Source: Heligmosomoides polygyrus polygyrus (lineage: Eukaryota; Nematoda; Chromadorea; Rhabditida; Heligmosomidae). From it: a DNA stretch of 64,000 nucleotides. The stretch's first letter is position 1. Every line of letters begins with the position of its first letter. The stretch lies in the NCBI GenBank assembly GCA_947396885.1, contig OX377201.1:64330983-64394982 (forward strand). Direction: 5' to 3'. Shown here piece after piece: positions 28,770 through 41,040 of this stretch. The position numbers and the translations under genes are program-made. Under the pieces are notes generated by a model, which had not been told where the DNA came from, ran no database searches, and worked only from the letters and a program-made list of their open reading frames with translations.

Positions 28770-29069
28770 TGAAAGATGAGAACTTCCCTTGGCGTCAGAA
28801 AAATCGCATTGTTTCATTATTGGAGCAAATCACGCCGGTGATCTCGGTGGTAGATAGGGGAATAAATTACAAACCAAATGCGGCCATTTACTGCCCAGAG
28901 ACGCAAATGGGATCCAGAGACTCCTTGCTCCTGCTGTGCCGGATCGACGCGTTCCTTGTGCGTGGAAGCGGCATGTTCATACACAGTGTGCGTGGATGTG
29001 TTCGCGCGTGCACGGGTTGTAACTGTGTCGGCCCGGCCAAAAGCTTGCACTCGGTAGATTGAGAGTACA
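28770..29069. other. Spacer / probable 5' leader of RTE family 2
   Basis: No protein match. The GC-richer part from about 28890 may belong to the untranslated start of the following element; its 5' boundary is not determinable here. Confidence 0.35.
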
Positions 29070-32040
29070 TCGTAAGGCGATTTGAGGCCGCCTCAAAAGT
29101 CTCGCCCCGTCCCTTCGGGCAATCTGGCTGGCTCTCCGGAGTTCTTCGTCCGCTGCTAAAATCTCAGGGCCTAACCAGGCTGCGCAAATTGAGAAGGGCT
29201 AGGATGACGATCTGTACTTACAACGCTCGCACGCTCGCATCGGAACCATCCGTCGAGTACCTAATGATGCAAGCCAGGGAGATCAAGTACGACGTCATCG
29301 GACTGACCGAGACGAGAAGACACCACCCCTACACGCCGCCTACGACTCCGGAGAAGAACTGTTCCTCGGAACATGCGACAGCAGGGGAGTATTCGGCGTT
29401 GGTGCCCTCGTCAACACGCACTTGGCCATGAACATCGATTCGTACGAGTCTCTGACAACCCGAATCGGACGTCTGCGACTGAAGCGATGTGGCTCCGTGC
29501 CAGCTTTGACTGTATTCGTCGCGTATGCCCAACATCCGACTACGACGACGAAGACGTCGAAGCCTTTTACGTGGAGCTGGAGAAGTTCTATAAGGAAGAC
29601 CACACCTTTTACAAGGTGATCGTCGGCGACTTCAACGGCAAAATCGGGCCACGAAGGTCGCCGGAAGAACTTCACATCGGAACCCACGGTTTGGAGTGGA
29701 TCGAGCAAGGTGAAAGGCTGTATGACTTTATCATGTCGACCAAGACCATCCATGGAAACTCACAGTTCCAGAAGCCTCCCTCTCTACGATGGACCTGGGA
29801 ATCCCCCGGTGGCCAGTTCCACAACGAGATTGACCACATCATCTTCAATCGCAAGTATTGCCTGACCGACTTCTCTGTTGTCCCCAAGTTCTACACGGGA
29901 TCGGACCACCCCCTCCTTCGCGCGAGGTTCCGCTTTTCGCGTCGAGGAGAGAAGCCCGAAGTTCAAGAAGGGGAGTCCCAGAAAGACCATCGACTCGAAC
30001 CTCTCTTGCCGGCCTTTGGGAAGATGCCGTCATGGATAACGTCAATGAGGAATACGACCGCTTCGTGCACCATCTCGATGATAGTGCTAAGGGAGCCGAG
30101 GGCTTGAAGACCACCAAGAGACGCCTGTCTCTAGAAACTCTCCAGCTTATACGCCAGCGTTCAGCATCAAGATCATCAGGCAACTACCAACTAAGGTCTA
30201 AGCTTGCGAACTTATGCAGAGAGGCGATAAAGGAGGATCTTAAGGAGAGAAGGGCGGAAGTGTTGGCTGAAGCTGTCGAGACAGGTTTGAGCATCCGCAA
30301 TGCCCGCTATATACATTTCATATGAAAGATCTTCTCCAACTTCAAGACCAAGATGACCCTCTCCGACGTCCTGACGGAACCGTCACCTTTCCAGAAGGAC
30401 CATGGAGAAAGTCATCCACGACTTCTACTCCGATCTCTTCGATAGCCACTTCCACCTGCCCCCACGCCATCTTCCGCAGGATGGATACGTCGTCCCCTCT
30501 GTTCTCCCTTCCGAGATCCGATACGCCATCTCGTAGGTGAAGAAATGTACAGCACCCGGTCCCGACAGGATCAGACCCGGTCACCTGAAGAACTTACCGC
30601 CAGCGCTCATCAACACCCTGGCGCGGCTCTTCACGCGCTACCTGCCGGAGTGCAAGGTTCCATCTCAGTGGAAGACCAGCAGGACCGTCTTGCTGTACAA
30701 GAAGGGAGACGTGCACGACATTGGCAACTATCGCCCGATCTGCCTGCTGTCCGTAGTCTACAAGCTGTTCACTCGAGTTATCCTGAATAGGATCAGCAGA
30801 ACGCTGGACGAAGGACAGCCATGCGAACAAGCAGGATTTCGGAGAGGATTCAGCACAATCGACCACATACGCACCATTACGAAGCTCATTGAAGTCTCGC
30901 GAGAGTACACGCTGCAGCTGTGCCTTACGTTCATCGACCTGAAGAAGGCATTCGACTCCGTCGAAACTGAAGCGGTCATCGACGCTCTGCTCACTCAGGG
31001 TGTTCCTACTCAGCAGATTAGAGTAGTTCGTGAACTGTGCAGTGGATGACCAAAATTTCACCATTCTACAACGACGTCATCAAAGTGAAGAGAGGGGTTC
31101 GTCAAGGGGACACGATATCCCCGAAGCTCTTCAGCACCACCCTCTAAAACGTCAAGGGAGAACTAGAATGGGAAGACGTGGGAGTAAAGAGTAAGGGCTG
31201 CACCATCTGCGCTTCGCCGACGACATCGTGCTCATAACACCGAGCATCAGTCAGGCGGGGCGAATGCTGGCCGACTTCGATCGTGTCTGTGGGAACGTTG
31301 GACCGCAGCTGCACCTGTCGAAGACGATGTTCATGAGGAACAGACGAGTTTGTGATGCCCCATTCTCACTCAACGGAACGAATGCCTCCGAATGCTCCAG
31401 CTATGTGTATCTGGGTACGAAGTCAACATAGCCAACTACCTAGCATCTGAGCTGAGCAGGAGGGAACGAGCGGCTTTGGGAGCTTTCAAGAGCGTCGAAG
31501 AAATCGTGAAGAAGTCGAAGAACGTCGGACTCCTTGCCCACCTATTCGACTCTACCGTTCTTCCTGCCCTAACATTCCCCTCAGAGACATAGGCCATGCG
31601 AAGATAAGATGAACATGCGATCAGCGTCGCGCAGAGTGGAATCGAGAGGACGATGCTCGGAGTGAAATGACTCACGCAAGTGAGAGAAGGCCTCCGGAGT
31701 TCGAAGCTTCGTCGACGTTTGTAGATCAGAGACGCTGTCGCGTGGGCCAAGTTGTCGAAAATAAGGTGGGCCGGCCACGTAATGCGCTTCGCAGACACCC
31801 GTTGAACGATAGCCGTCGTCGACTGGATTCTGCGAATGTTAAGAGAACACCAGGACGCCCACCACGTAAGTCGGACATCTTGGTAAGAGCCCGAACGAAC
31901 GATATGACGCTCTTCGTGACCCTCGAACGAAAAGGATCCATTGGGGCACTCCGGCACGTGAGAAGGGCGAATGGAGACGCTGCTGGCGCCCGCTCAAACA
32001 ACTCGATGATCAACGAGACGTCAGATGACAGGTGACAGTA
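29070..32040 (+). mobile_element. RTE-type non-LTR retrotransposon, family 2, nearly full length but broken
   Basis: One long APE-endonuclease/RT polyprotein in pieces. The likely start is ATG at 29204 (MTICTYNARTLASE). Endonuclease motifs: GLTETRRHH, VGDFNGKIGPRR (about 29625), EIDHIIFN and TGSDHPLLRARF (about 29895). RT motifs: APGPDRIRPGHLK (30555), NYRPICLLS, AGFRRGFSTIDHI, FIDLKKAFDSVE (about 30935), RGVRQGDTISPKLF (31095), FADDIVLITPS (31213, catalytic), SYVYLG (31400). Frameshifts lie near 29340, 29525, 30000, 30310, 31050 and 31600, and stop codons interrupt it. The lineage is distinct from copies A-C. Confidence 0.88.
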
Positions 32041-32389
32041 ACTGATGCTACGGCTTCAGTTACACCAGATACCAATTAATGCTGAGAGAGCCAAAATGTT
32101 GCCATTACCAAGTCTTCACAATAGAAAAATATTCGATGTTCTTATGTTTTTCAAAGTACCCACAGGCAGGGTTTCTACTAGCACACTCTGCTTTTTCGGT
32201 TCATCTTTGACAAGCAATAAAAGAGGCAGGACTCCATGTTGTGGGTGTAAAATTGCGAGCCAGAACAACTTTCTTCACCTATAGGGAGTTCAACTTATTT
32301 GAATGCTAATCAAGATGCCTTGGGTGGTTTGGTTTTTTCTCTGCGTGGTTTCAAGAATCTGCTGCTACGTTTGCAATGAACCTCATCAG

Positions 32390-32550
32390 GGGCCGGATTC
32401 ATCAACGACTAACCCACGGGTATAAGGGGTAGAGATACCCACAATGAAGCCTGCGTCTCTGACTCTTTCGTTATCTCTGCCTGACTCTTATCTTATCTCT
32501 ACCCCTTATCACCCGCATACCCACGGGTTAACTGTTGATGAATCCGGCCT
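32390..32550. mobile_element. Palindromic MITE, family P, copy a
   Basis: Inverted ends GGGCCGGATTCATCAAC / GTTGATGAATCCGGCCT continue inward for about 50 bp with the pair AACCCACGGGTATAAGG. Flanking triplets are CAG and CTG. 161 bp, non-coding. Confidence 0.75.
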
Positions 32551-32691
32551 CTGGTGTTTTTTTTGCACTCTTTCTATTGTACATTATTGCCACTCATTGG
32601 ATGTTGTTTTTAACAATGTATTCCCACGTGTGGCTACGGCCCATTTCTTGAATAAACAACAAGTAAAATATGTATAACGGCGCGAATCCTG

Positions 32692-32865
32692 GGGCCGGAT
32701 TCATCAACGACTTACAGCGATTCAACAGAGAAAATATGTACGGCCGAAGTCCCTGATGGCGCGGCGAAATGGTTCACCATATCGCTTGATAAGGAGCCGC
32801 GCTATCAGGAATTTCGACTGTATTTTCCCTGTTAAATTGTTGTAGGTCGTCGATAAATCCGGCCC
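32692..32865. mobile_element. Palindromic MITE, family P, copy b
   Basis: GGGCCGGATTCATCAACGAC at one end and its near-complement GTCGATAAATCCGGCCC at the other. CTG directly repeated at both flanks. The interior (ACAGAGAAAATATGTACGG against CTGTATTTTCCCTGTT) is also inverted. 174 bp. Confidence 0.8.
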
Positions 32866-32869
32866 CTGG

Positions 32870-33400
32870 ACTTCTCTTTCACTCTTTAATCCTGTAAAGT
32901 GACATTTGTTTAACTATGTATTGCGTCGCACTTCATTTTTAGCTGAAGAGTGGCAGCGCAATGGAGTCCGTAGTGACACTTCACAATAATCGGCTGTTTG
33001 TCACACAGGAGCACTGGACTGTTCGTGCAATAGGAAAGAACCGACATAAACGGGTGGGAAATCAGCTTTGAAGTTCTGGACATCGCGAGTTATAGAAGAG
33101 TGGTTTCTCCGGAGGCAGACACAGATGACACTGAAATGTGAGCTCTTGTTAGCGTGCGGCCTTGAACAGGGGCCATGGAGCGCTCTCGAGTACGTCTCTG
33201 GCAATGAGTTGTCGCCCAACCGCAGCACCTCGTCAGTCTGTACTATAACGCGATTGACGACTAGTTGGCACTAGTTCGTGTTAAGAAGCTCACACCACCC
33301 CCCCCCCCCCGCGATGTGATTGCAGTCAGGACTTGGAACCATCCTAGAGAGGAGGAAGGAGAGCGAAACAGGTGGCGACTATACGCGATACGGCAACGAG
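32870..33400. other. Unassigned, with a 10-C run
   Basis: A C homopolymer sits at about 33301-33310. No ORF or shared repeat could be assigned. Confidence 0.35.
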
Positions 33401-33404
33401 TCAA

Positions 33405-33490
33405 AATTTTAGCAATAGATTTTGCGCCTTCCTGGTTGGGTGAAGAAAGCCTCACCCAACCAGGAAGGCGCAAAATCTATTGCTAAAATT
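33405..33490. repeat. Perfect 39-bp hairpin, 8-nt loop
   Basis: Arms 33405-33443 and 33452-33490 match 39 of 39 as reverse complements. Loop AGAAAGCC. No terminal motif or target duplication is seen, so it is unlike a MITE. Confidence 0.97.
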
Positions 33491-33609
33491 GCTACCTCCA
33501 ACAGAGCGATGAAAAGAACATTTTTGATCTTTCTCTGCCGCCTATTTTCTCCCATGCTTACGCATTCAGACTCGCTATAATATTTTGTTATTTATGTTTA
33601 TTTATTTTT

Positions 33610-34065
33610 GGAGTGAACACCTCCGAATGCACCAGCTACGTCTATCTAAGACGCGAAGTTAATACAGCCAATGATTTACTTGCAGGAGAAAATAACGCCT
33701 GGAGAGTTTCAAGAGCGTCCTAGAAGTCGGTGAAAGACGAAGAAGTCCAGCTCCGCGCCCTCCTAATCGACTCCACTGCTCTTCCTGCCCTAACATACTC
33801 CTCAGAGATCTGGGCTCTACGAGAGCACGATGAATACACGATCAGCGTAGCCGAGAAACCGAAGAGGCGATTCTCATGTGACACGGCACACGCAAGTGAA
33901 ACAGCTCCGGAGTTCCGAGCTCCGTCGACGTTCGAAGGTCAAAGGCAGTGTCGCATGGATCAAGCCAACGAAGATTAGGTGAGCCGAATACATAATGCAT
34001 TTCGCAGACTCCCGCTAGACGAGGACCGTTATCGACTGGATTCCGCAGTATACCAAAGCAATGGT
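33610..34065 (+). mobile_element. RTE family 2 fragment (C-terminal region)
   Basis: Frames read LIDSTALPALTYSSEIWA (about 33763), parallel to LFDSTVLPALTFPSET of the element at 29070-32040, followed by REHDEYTISVAEKPKR. It starts near a TTATTTATG run and is broken by stops. Confidence 0.7.
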
Positions 34066-34475
34066 AAGGTGCCGACGTAAACAAAGGAGCGCAAATCAGC
34101 CCTGAGATTATTTGCGTGCATAACTTCTTGCGTATTTTGGCCTGTGGGCCGCACAGGGCACCATTCACCTCACAGATGCATGATTTCAGGAGAAATATTG
34201 CGCATCTTCACCAATGGCGAGGCTGCCGAAATGACGTCAATTTGCCTTGCTGACTTGTTGTACGGTGAACGTCGAAAAGTTAGAGCGAGAGCACGTGGCC
34301 TGTACTCTATAAACTGCCCCCGTTTTGGGCAGAAATTGACTGCATGAATGAGAAAACGGAGAACGCAGCTCATGTGTTCCTCTACGTCACTACATGCATA
34401 CTTGCACACATCGAATAATTGAGCGGATTCGCCATGTACATACATACACGTTGCATATTTCAAACGAAGCCAATG

Positions 34476-34775
34476 TTATATTTTACGCAGGTGCATTAAG
34501 TAGTGGCTTGACAACCTTCTGATAAAATTTCTTCGTGCAAAGACATGTATGGAAATAAATGCCATTACGATGAGGAGGGTAATCCCGGGCAGCCGTTCTG
34601 AGAAGTGATGTATGTAGTCAGAGACCGATGTCGACGACAGAAGTACGGGCAGTCTGTGACGAACATGAGCAGTGAGGTGAATCGCTGTGTGGTAGTGATA
34701 AAGTATCGTCGTCGACGGGGAAGAGCGAGCGAGCTCGAGCTCCTGCGCTGCTGCTGTTGCTCGTTTTTGTTCCAA
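34476..34775 (-). CDS. Unassigned ORF with a hydrophobic segment
   Basis: The frame contains SERLPGITLLIVMAFISIHVFARR, which has the look of a transmembrane helix followed by basic residues. An exon-like ORF lies upstream on the same strand at 35590-35333. No family is recognised; chance is quite possible because the overlapping + frame is open too. Confidence 0.15.
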   Translation of the reverse strand: MEQKRATAAAQELELARSSPSTTILYHYHTAIHLTAHVRHRLPVLLSSTSVSDYIHHFSERLPGITLLIVMAFISIHVFARRNFIRRLSSHYLMHLRKI

Positions 34776-35332
34776 AGGTTGGGCGACAGCCTCAAAACAC
34801 GCGGCGAGATCATGAAACGGATGGAAGAAGAATGACTTCGCACCAGATGCTCAACCCCGCTTCTTGTCTCATTAGCCCATACACGTCATTCGCCACAATC
34901 AGCTCCATCACGCTGACCCAAGCACCTCCAAGACAACAATCAGACAATCTCACCGATCCAGTGGAGCTAGGGCGATGGGGCGATGTCGCTGCTCTGCTCC
35001 TTTGCTAAGGCATAAAGTACAAGGTCTATCTGAGGTTGTTTAAGAAACTCCTCCTAAGATTCAGAAGCAAAGCTGCTGGGCGGCAATTTTCAATCCTGTG
35101 GATAGTTGTTAACCTCATCTTTCGGCTCAATGATGTAAGATAATCACAGCATCGAAACCTAATATTTGAGAGAACCGAAAACCAATTTTCCGTGGAAGTT
35201 GGGCATCTGTATTATGCAGTATCAGGAAACGATTGCTTAGGAATCGGTAAAGATAATCAGAACAAAGATAAAGAGATCGATAGGCAATCCAGCGACGAGT
35301 ATTCGATTCGTCGAGGGCTTGACTCATAATCG

Positions 35333-35590
35333 TTATCGGGAGCGGTCGGGGAGGCTGAGCGAGAGCTGTCTGAAAGAGTCAGCTGCCTCCTGGCGCTCTC
35401 TCTCGTACTCCACCAAGACAGCGGCAGAAAAACGCACGCCGCCGCACATGTCTCGGCAGTCGGCGAAGTTACGAACTCGAGTTCGACCCGGAGAGAAATG
35501 ACGGTCCCTGAACGCTCCATTCACCGTGTTTTCGTCGAGTAGCACCTTCTGATTACCGCGCCTGTAACGACGAGTAGCAGGGCCGGTCAA
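35333..35590 (-). CDS. Unassigned GC-rich exon-like ORF
   Basis: On the - strand a plausible acceptor (CGTCGTTACAG) precedes a frame with DENTVNGAFRDRHFSPG, DCRDMCGGVRFSAAVLVEYE and ERQEAADSFRQ. A second - frame is open across the same bases. I cannot assign a family. Confidence 0.2.
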   Translation of the reverse strand: MTGPATRRYRRGNQKVLLDENTVNGAFRDRHFSPGRTRVRNFADCRDMCGGVRFSAAVLVEYERERQEAADSFRQLSLSLPDRSR

Positions 35591-35599
35591 GGTAGACTC

Positions 35600-37680
35600 C
35601 CCACTTCAGCTTCATCACCCAATTTCTAACGCTGCTCTTCGATATTTAAAAATCAATAATTGGTCGACAGGTGTTGCTCGGTGTTCTTCGTGTCAAAATA
35701 AAGCCATCCGTTATTTACAACGGAGCTTGACTTTTCTCTCATGGGATCTAGTTCTTATCAACAACATACCTCCCATCTCATGGCGCTGTGATAGAATCAA
35801 TTCGCTTTTCACAACAGGTCTGTCTGTGCGAATTCACAGCTGTGAAGCGATACTCAAAAGCAGCGAAATCCTTCGGCGAAGATTCGCTCCAGTGTTTCAT
35901 CTATCGTTGCTCTCTCGTTAAATAGAAGCATTCACGTCTCGCTCTGAGATGCGACTGACTCAACTGTCAGTTTTCAGAAACGGATGCAAGGGCTGATAAG
36001 AATTTCTACCACCTGTGCTGACTTCCTAGAAAGTTATGGTATTACGGCGTTCCCGGAAGCGGCCCACCGTTTCTCCTCCATCTTCGTTGGTTCTTACAAG
36101 TTCTTCTGTATTGCACAGCGTGCGAAAAAGTGTTGACTATCTTTTTCCATGGATTACAGCAGCCATCGGCAGAAACTTCTGGTATGATCCAGAAGTCCAT
36201 TTACATGTACAAGTTGAAACACTTCACTTGTTAGTGAAGTGTAGTTAGTGAAGTGGGACTGTACCTTGATAGGAAGGCAGATACTTACTCATTTCTTTAT
36301 TTGAGACCACATTGCTGCCACGTTTTCGATGGGGAGGTACAAGCCCTTACTCCTAAAGAAAAATCCAATGAGTCGCACAAAAGTCGCAGGGGTATAGACA
36401 GCATCTTTATCATTCGAAATAACTGCATTCTTCTCCCACTGATTTTGGAAAATTTGAGAAGTGTGAGTGGCGTTGCAAACGGTTGCACGAAGCGTGTCTG
36501 CGGGTCTTGAAAATTGACAAAAGGTTGAAAAGCGAAGGTAACTCTTTTAAATTGGTCAGCGAACGACAGCTGAAGCAGAGTGAAGCGTGGGGTTATATTT
36601 TCGCAGGAAAATTTACGATCCGTTTTGGAGTAGATTTGGTAAGACTTCGCAGGTGACTTTTATAGCATAATCAGTTGTTCTTTCCAGCGAGGACTTGACA
36701 TTATTTATTTATTTATTTATTTATTTATGCAGGTTTTTAGGCATCTTCGTTTGCTGAAGGGGCACCACTATGAGAAAGGAATTGAATCCTATAAATTTTT
36801 GAATGCTGCTTGCATTGCACCAATAAAAACCTTTTTAGAGCAGTTTTCACAACAGCTCCAAGTTTTGATGACTTCAACAGAATAGCACACATTTTTCTGC
36901 TCAAGCACAGTAGTGGTACTGTAGTGTTGTAGTGATATGGAATTGTTCTTTATAAAATGCTGAAACTTTCGAAAATTAGAGTTTTCTGTGAAATAAAATT
37001 TGAAAATAGTTTTCCTAGGGCTTTCTTAGGAATTTACAGAATTTTTTTTTACAGTGCACCGATTTTTGGGGCGATTTTGATTACGGAGTCATAAGCGAAG
37101 CGTTGACTTATTACTGAAATAAATCTTTCTACCTGAAGGAGACAAGGTAAGAAGGTGACATTGCACCACGCAAAATTATATTCTCTCACTATTGTACAGA
37201 AAATTTTTTGCTGTGACCTTCTTTATTATTGGGGGACTAATTTTTGCATAGATTTCTTCCCACTAAATATGCAAAACCATTTCTTCTGATCTTTTATGCA
37301 ATATCGGAGTTTCTAATAAACAAGTAATCGTTCCAGAAAAGTTTTTATTGTATATTGAGCAAGGCTTGAAATTTTGAGTCAATCCCTCAGATAGAAAAAT
37401 TGTATTTTTATGAAGGACAACGAATTTAAATGCTACTCCCTCTAGCGTGAAGAATGTCTGCAGAAAACCTCAATTTTTTACTGTTTAATAATCAGAGGAG
37501 AAATTTTATGGGACACAATTTCACCTAATAAAATTTAGTCCCTAATCATGTAAAAAGTTTTGAAAATCCACTATCTCCTTCATGTGGAAAAAAGTTATTT
37601 GCATGACAAGTCTAGCCTTGCCTGACTCCGCGATAGTTTGAAGAACACGTCAGAAGATCTTGACATCATGTAAAAAAAAT
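35600..37680. other. AT-rich intergenic, TTTA run
   Basis: ATTTATTTATTT.. occurs at 36700-36728. No ORF with recognisable content, and the remainder is low in GC with many short T and A runs. Confidence 0.4.
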
Positions 37681-38420
37681 CTTGTATATTCTTGAAAATC
37701 AGTTACATTACTGTATATGTAATGTAATGTACAGATTAAACTATCCAGTGGCGGTGTGGTACCGCAAAGAAAGCTGTAAGAACATATTGATCCATGCGTC
37801 ATCTGCACATCCTAACGCAGTTAAACGTGCGGTTCTGAAGAATGTGTCAAGAACTGCAAGTGATGTATATACACTGCTGCTGAAGAACGACGAGAATCTG
37901 TGCAACTAGCATGTCAAATAGCTGCACAGAATGGATAACGGTGCCACATCACCACAGGGGACTCCACTCTGATCAGCGAGTTATACCATGCCGAGATAAA
38001 GTACCCTTGTGTGTTCCTTTCATTTCCGACAACGTCACTTCCGCTCTACAACGAAGCATAAGGCGGGCCCAGCTAGACAATGGTGTTGTCTTAGTTAACA
38101 TGCCAAACGACAACATCGCACTTCAGCAGGTCCGAAATAGGTTTTACGATAAGAAGTGCGTAACGGAAAACTGTGTTGTATGTCCTTACGGGAAAGCAGG
38201 GGATTGCGCCAAAGTTGGCGTTATCTATGAGCTTGAATACAGGGCATGCAGTTAGAGATACATTGGAGAAACCGGAAGGATACTTGCCAATCGCGTTAAT
38301 GAACATCAAGCGTGCAAAGCGTGAGGTATCGTAACTATTCCTCTGGGCAAGCGTAAAGTGGAGGGACATGGCGGAAATGATTTTGATGTGAAGTGCACGA
38401 TTTAGACTGTCGAGACAGAC
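37680..38420 (+). mobile_element. Penelope-like element fragment with GIY-YIG endonuclease region
   Basis: The first frame (37741-37905) has ASSAHPNAVKRAVLKN, the RT C-terminal linker of Penelope-like elements. The second (37911-38255) has KVPLCVPFISDNVTSAL, RNRFYDKKC, the zinc-ligand-like CVVCPYGKAGDC, then GVIYELEYRAC. After one stop (TAG at 38253) the same frame resumes RYIGETGRILANRVNEHQ, completing the GIY-YIG signature (GVIY...YIGET.R....R..EH). The N-terminal RT core is missing. A second break follows EHQACKA. Confidence 0.8.
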
Positions 38421-39350
38421 ATTTTCTCTTGAAAAGCACTGAAGGCGTTCTGGATTTTTTCACCAAATCCACTAATGAACAACAGAAATGAGTGTCCTTC
38501 GGTCACCGGTGACTTTCTGCCGTTTATTTAGCATTGTGAATTATAAAGCGACCGGTGGTGGCAAGGATTTGGTTAAGAATGGCACTGGTATACACAGTAT
38601 ACATAGTGTAGAATGAACAGTACAGTGAGTCTCAGTCACCATCTGTCGACTAACTGCGGCAGCGACGTCGCTCCGCACAAGTAGTGGATCATCAGCGGGC
38701 GAGTTAATGGGTCTGGGGTTTTCTGCTATGCCTCAAGACGAAAGGCTAGAGTCGATGAGGCGTTTGCTCTAATAGATAGCAACATCCGAATCCTCAAGTT
38801 AATTTTAGGCCTCCGAAGACGATGAACGGGTCAAGACGTTAGGCCGCTCAATAAATTCTGACCCACCTGACAACATCGTTCGGCACAGAAGTAACCGAAA
38901 CTTACATCACTACTGGCATTTAGCACTTGAAATTTTATGGAGTCCAGTTTCAGATAAAAGATGTCACTCGCCCAAGTAAGAAATGTACCATGCATTGACA
39001 TTCGGTTGAAAGCGGCCACGAATTATGTCCTTTCTTGACTGATTCGAAGACTGCCCCCTCTTTATTTTCATCTGTCAAACGTTCGAAACTTTATGGAAGA
39101 TTATGCCAAATTCATGTATTCTTCAGCAATCAAAGATGCGCTCGATTCTCCAAATTTTCAAAGTGTTTGTGCCGATACAGTGCATATATTTAATAGCTAT
39201 AGGTTAGGTCCACATCTTGTCATTTGTCTTTTCTAACAACGTAAAAATGTTTAGTATTTTGACCTTTACCCCTTTGAAATTCGAATCTATTATACATATA
39301 ACTAGAGCTGTGAAGTCGGTTGTCGCTGTGAGTCGCTAACTCGATACTAT
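38420..39350. other. Intergenic, nothing recognised
   Basis: AT-biased, short ORFs only. Confidence 0.4.
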
Positions 39351-39420
39351 AGTCGCAATATATACCACTTTCACGTCGAATTGGACACTTTTCAAATTAA
39401 ATTGGACGCTTTTCACGTCA

Positions 39421-39470
39421 AATTGTATACTCTTCTAAACTGGCCTAACAGTTTAGAAGAGTCTACAATT
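39421..39470. repeat. 22-bp hairpin, 6-nt loop, inside the left repeat array
   Basis: Arms 39421-39442 and 39449-39470 differ at one position. Compared with the right array (CTCTTCTAAGCCGGCCTA then AATCC..), the second arm looks like an inverted copy added next to the first. Confidence 0.85.
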
Positions 39471-39499
39471 GTAAGACTTTTCAAATCAAAGCGAACTCT

Positions 39500-39733
39500 T
39501 CCTTTTTCATTGGATCGATAGCTAGGTTTTTGTTTTCATGCAGTTTCACACCTGCAAGTTGTGCAACACCAACGATTGTAAAAAAAACACATATTCTAAT
39601 TTCTTTCAGCATGTAAACAGTGTTTACGCTATCAATCAAATAAACATTGTGTTGAACTTTTTGAGTGTATGGTGCAATCCCGTCTTTTAATGCACGACAT
39701 GACTGCTGCTTTGCTGCGCCCTAACACAACATT

Positions 39734-39764
<31 letters not shown>

Positions 39765-41040
39765 TTGCCAATACGAGCCACTCACTGCAAGGGGAGAAAA
39801 TCGCAGAAAAAAGAAATTAAATTGGCTATTGAAAGATGACATGAAATAAGAGAAAAGGGAAGATGAGAAACAAAGATAGACAAGAAAAGTGGGCAGGATT
39901 CGCGAGCAATTCATGAAGATGGGGGGAAACTGAGGACTTTACTGATGCACATAGCGCTCGCGCTTGTGGAAAATGGTGACTTCTTGTACTTGGCGAGCTT
40001 GTACTTGGTGAGACAGTTAATAAACTGTGCGGTGAAGAAAGAAATACTGCGAGGCGGAGCAAAGGGCTTACGATATTACAACCACAGGTGGCAGACTAGC
40101 TGTAGCCTATGTGGGATGGACCTTATAAGTGTAGACAAGGGGAGATGGTACGCACCCCAGTAGGCTACCCTGATGGGAGGTCATAAGCCCTTACCAACTC
40201 GCGCAAGGTGGTCGACATAAGATTCGAAAAGTCCAGTGTATCAGGCATTAAAGTTCATAAAAAATGCTCCACACTGCACAATTTGTTCAACAGCAAAGGT
40301 TGGAGAGGTTATAGGGAGCGATATTGAGAGAAAGAGGTACACTACGCTATACCTTGAGAGATCAGATACAGCTGAGCTAGTTCGGTACTTGTGAATGCAG
40401 CGAGAAGTGGGATATTTCAATGGAAAGAATGGCATTGACGTGTTCCCGAAGACAGCATCGCTGGAACGTCTGGTTGAAGCATCTGGCAACTTGGCGGTTG
40501 AGCTCATATCTGGAATGGAATGGTAATTGCACAACACTACTACCACAGTTTGCCCCAAGGACGTTTCATTTTGACCTATGACTCTATCACTTGGCCACTG
40601 ATCTTTCTAGAATCTTTTGCAGTAGTATATAAGGGCCGTCAAATAGGATGCCGTATGTCTCCTGCATCGTCTCCCACCACGCCTCTCACAACGGACCGCA
40701 AGCGAAGCACCACGACCCCGGACCACCACCACAGCCACGGAAGCGAACGATCGACACCGAACCCCAAGCAGCAACGCTCGACCGCGGAGGATTTTACGAA
40801 GAAGCTGCGAAAAGACATTGCGATATCCCATGTCAATAAATTGTTAGCAGGTCGCCACACCAGGGGGACTGAGCTCCCGTTATAGCGCGCCAAGACAGCG
40901 CGCGCACGCTGCGCCATTGTGCACGGGACGGCAGCCAGTGTGGAGGCACTCATGTGGACATAGGGTTCACCAACTACAGTGTAGCTATAGCTGTGCTATG
41001 GCTCGTGAGGCCTACTGACACAGTTCAGTGCACATCATTA
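39500..41040. other. Unassigned, with TTTA run and an open frame at 40640-40885
   Basis: (TTTA)n at 39733-39766. The + frame MSPASSPTTPLTTDRKRS..., ending HTRGTELPL at 40885, is Pro/Thr/His-rich. An overlapping frame is open as well. No family is recognised. Confidence 0.3.

Noticed and set aside
40520..40885. 121-codon ORF as a host gene
   Set aside because: Low-complexity Pro/Thr/His content, a competing open frame on the same strand and an antisense one; no homology seen.
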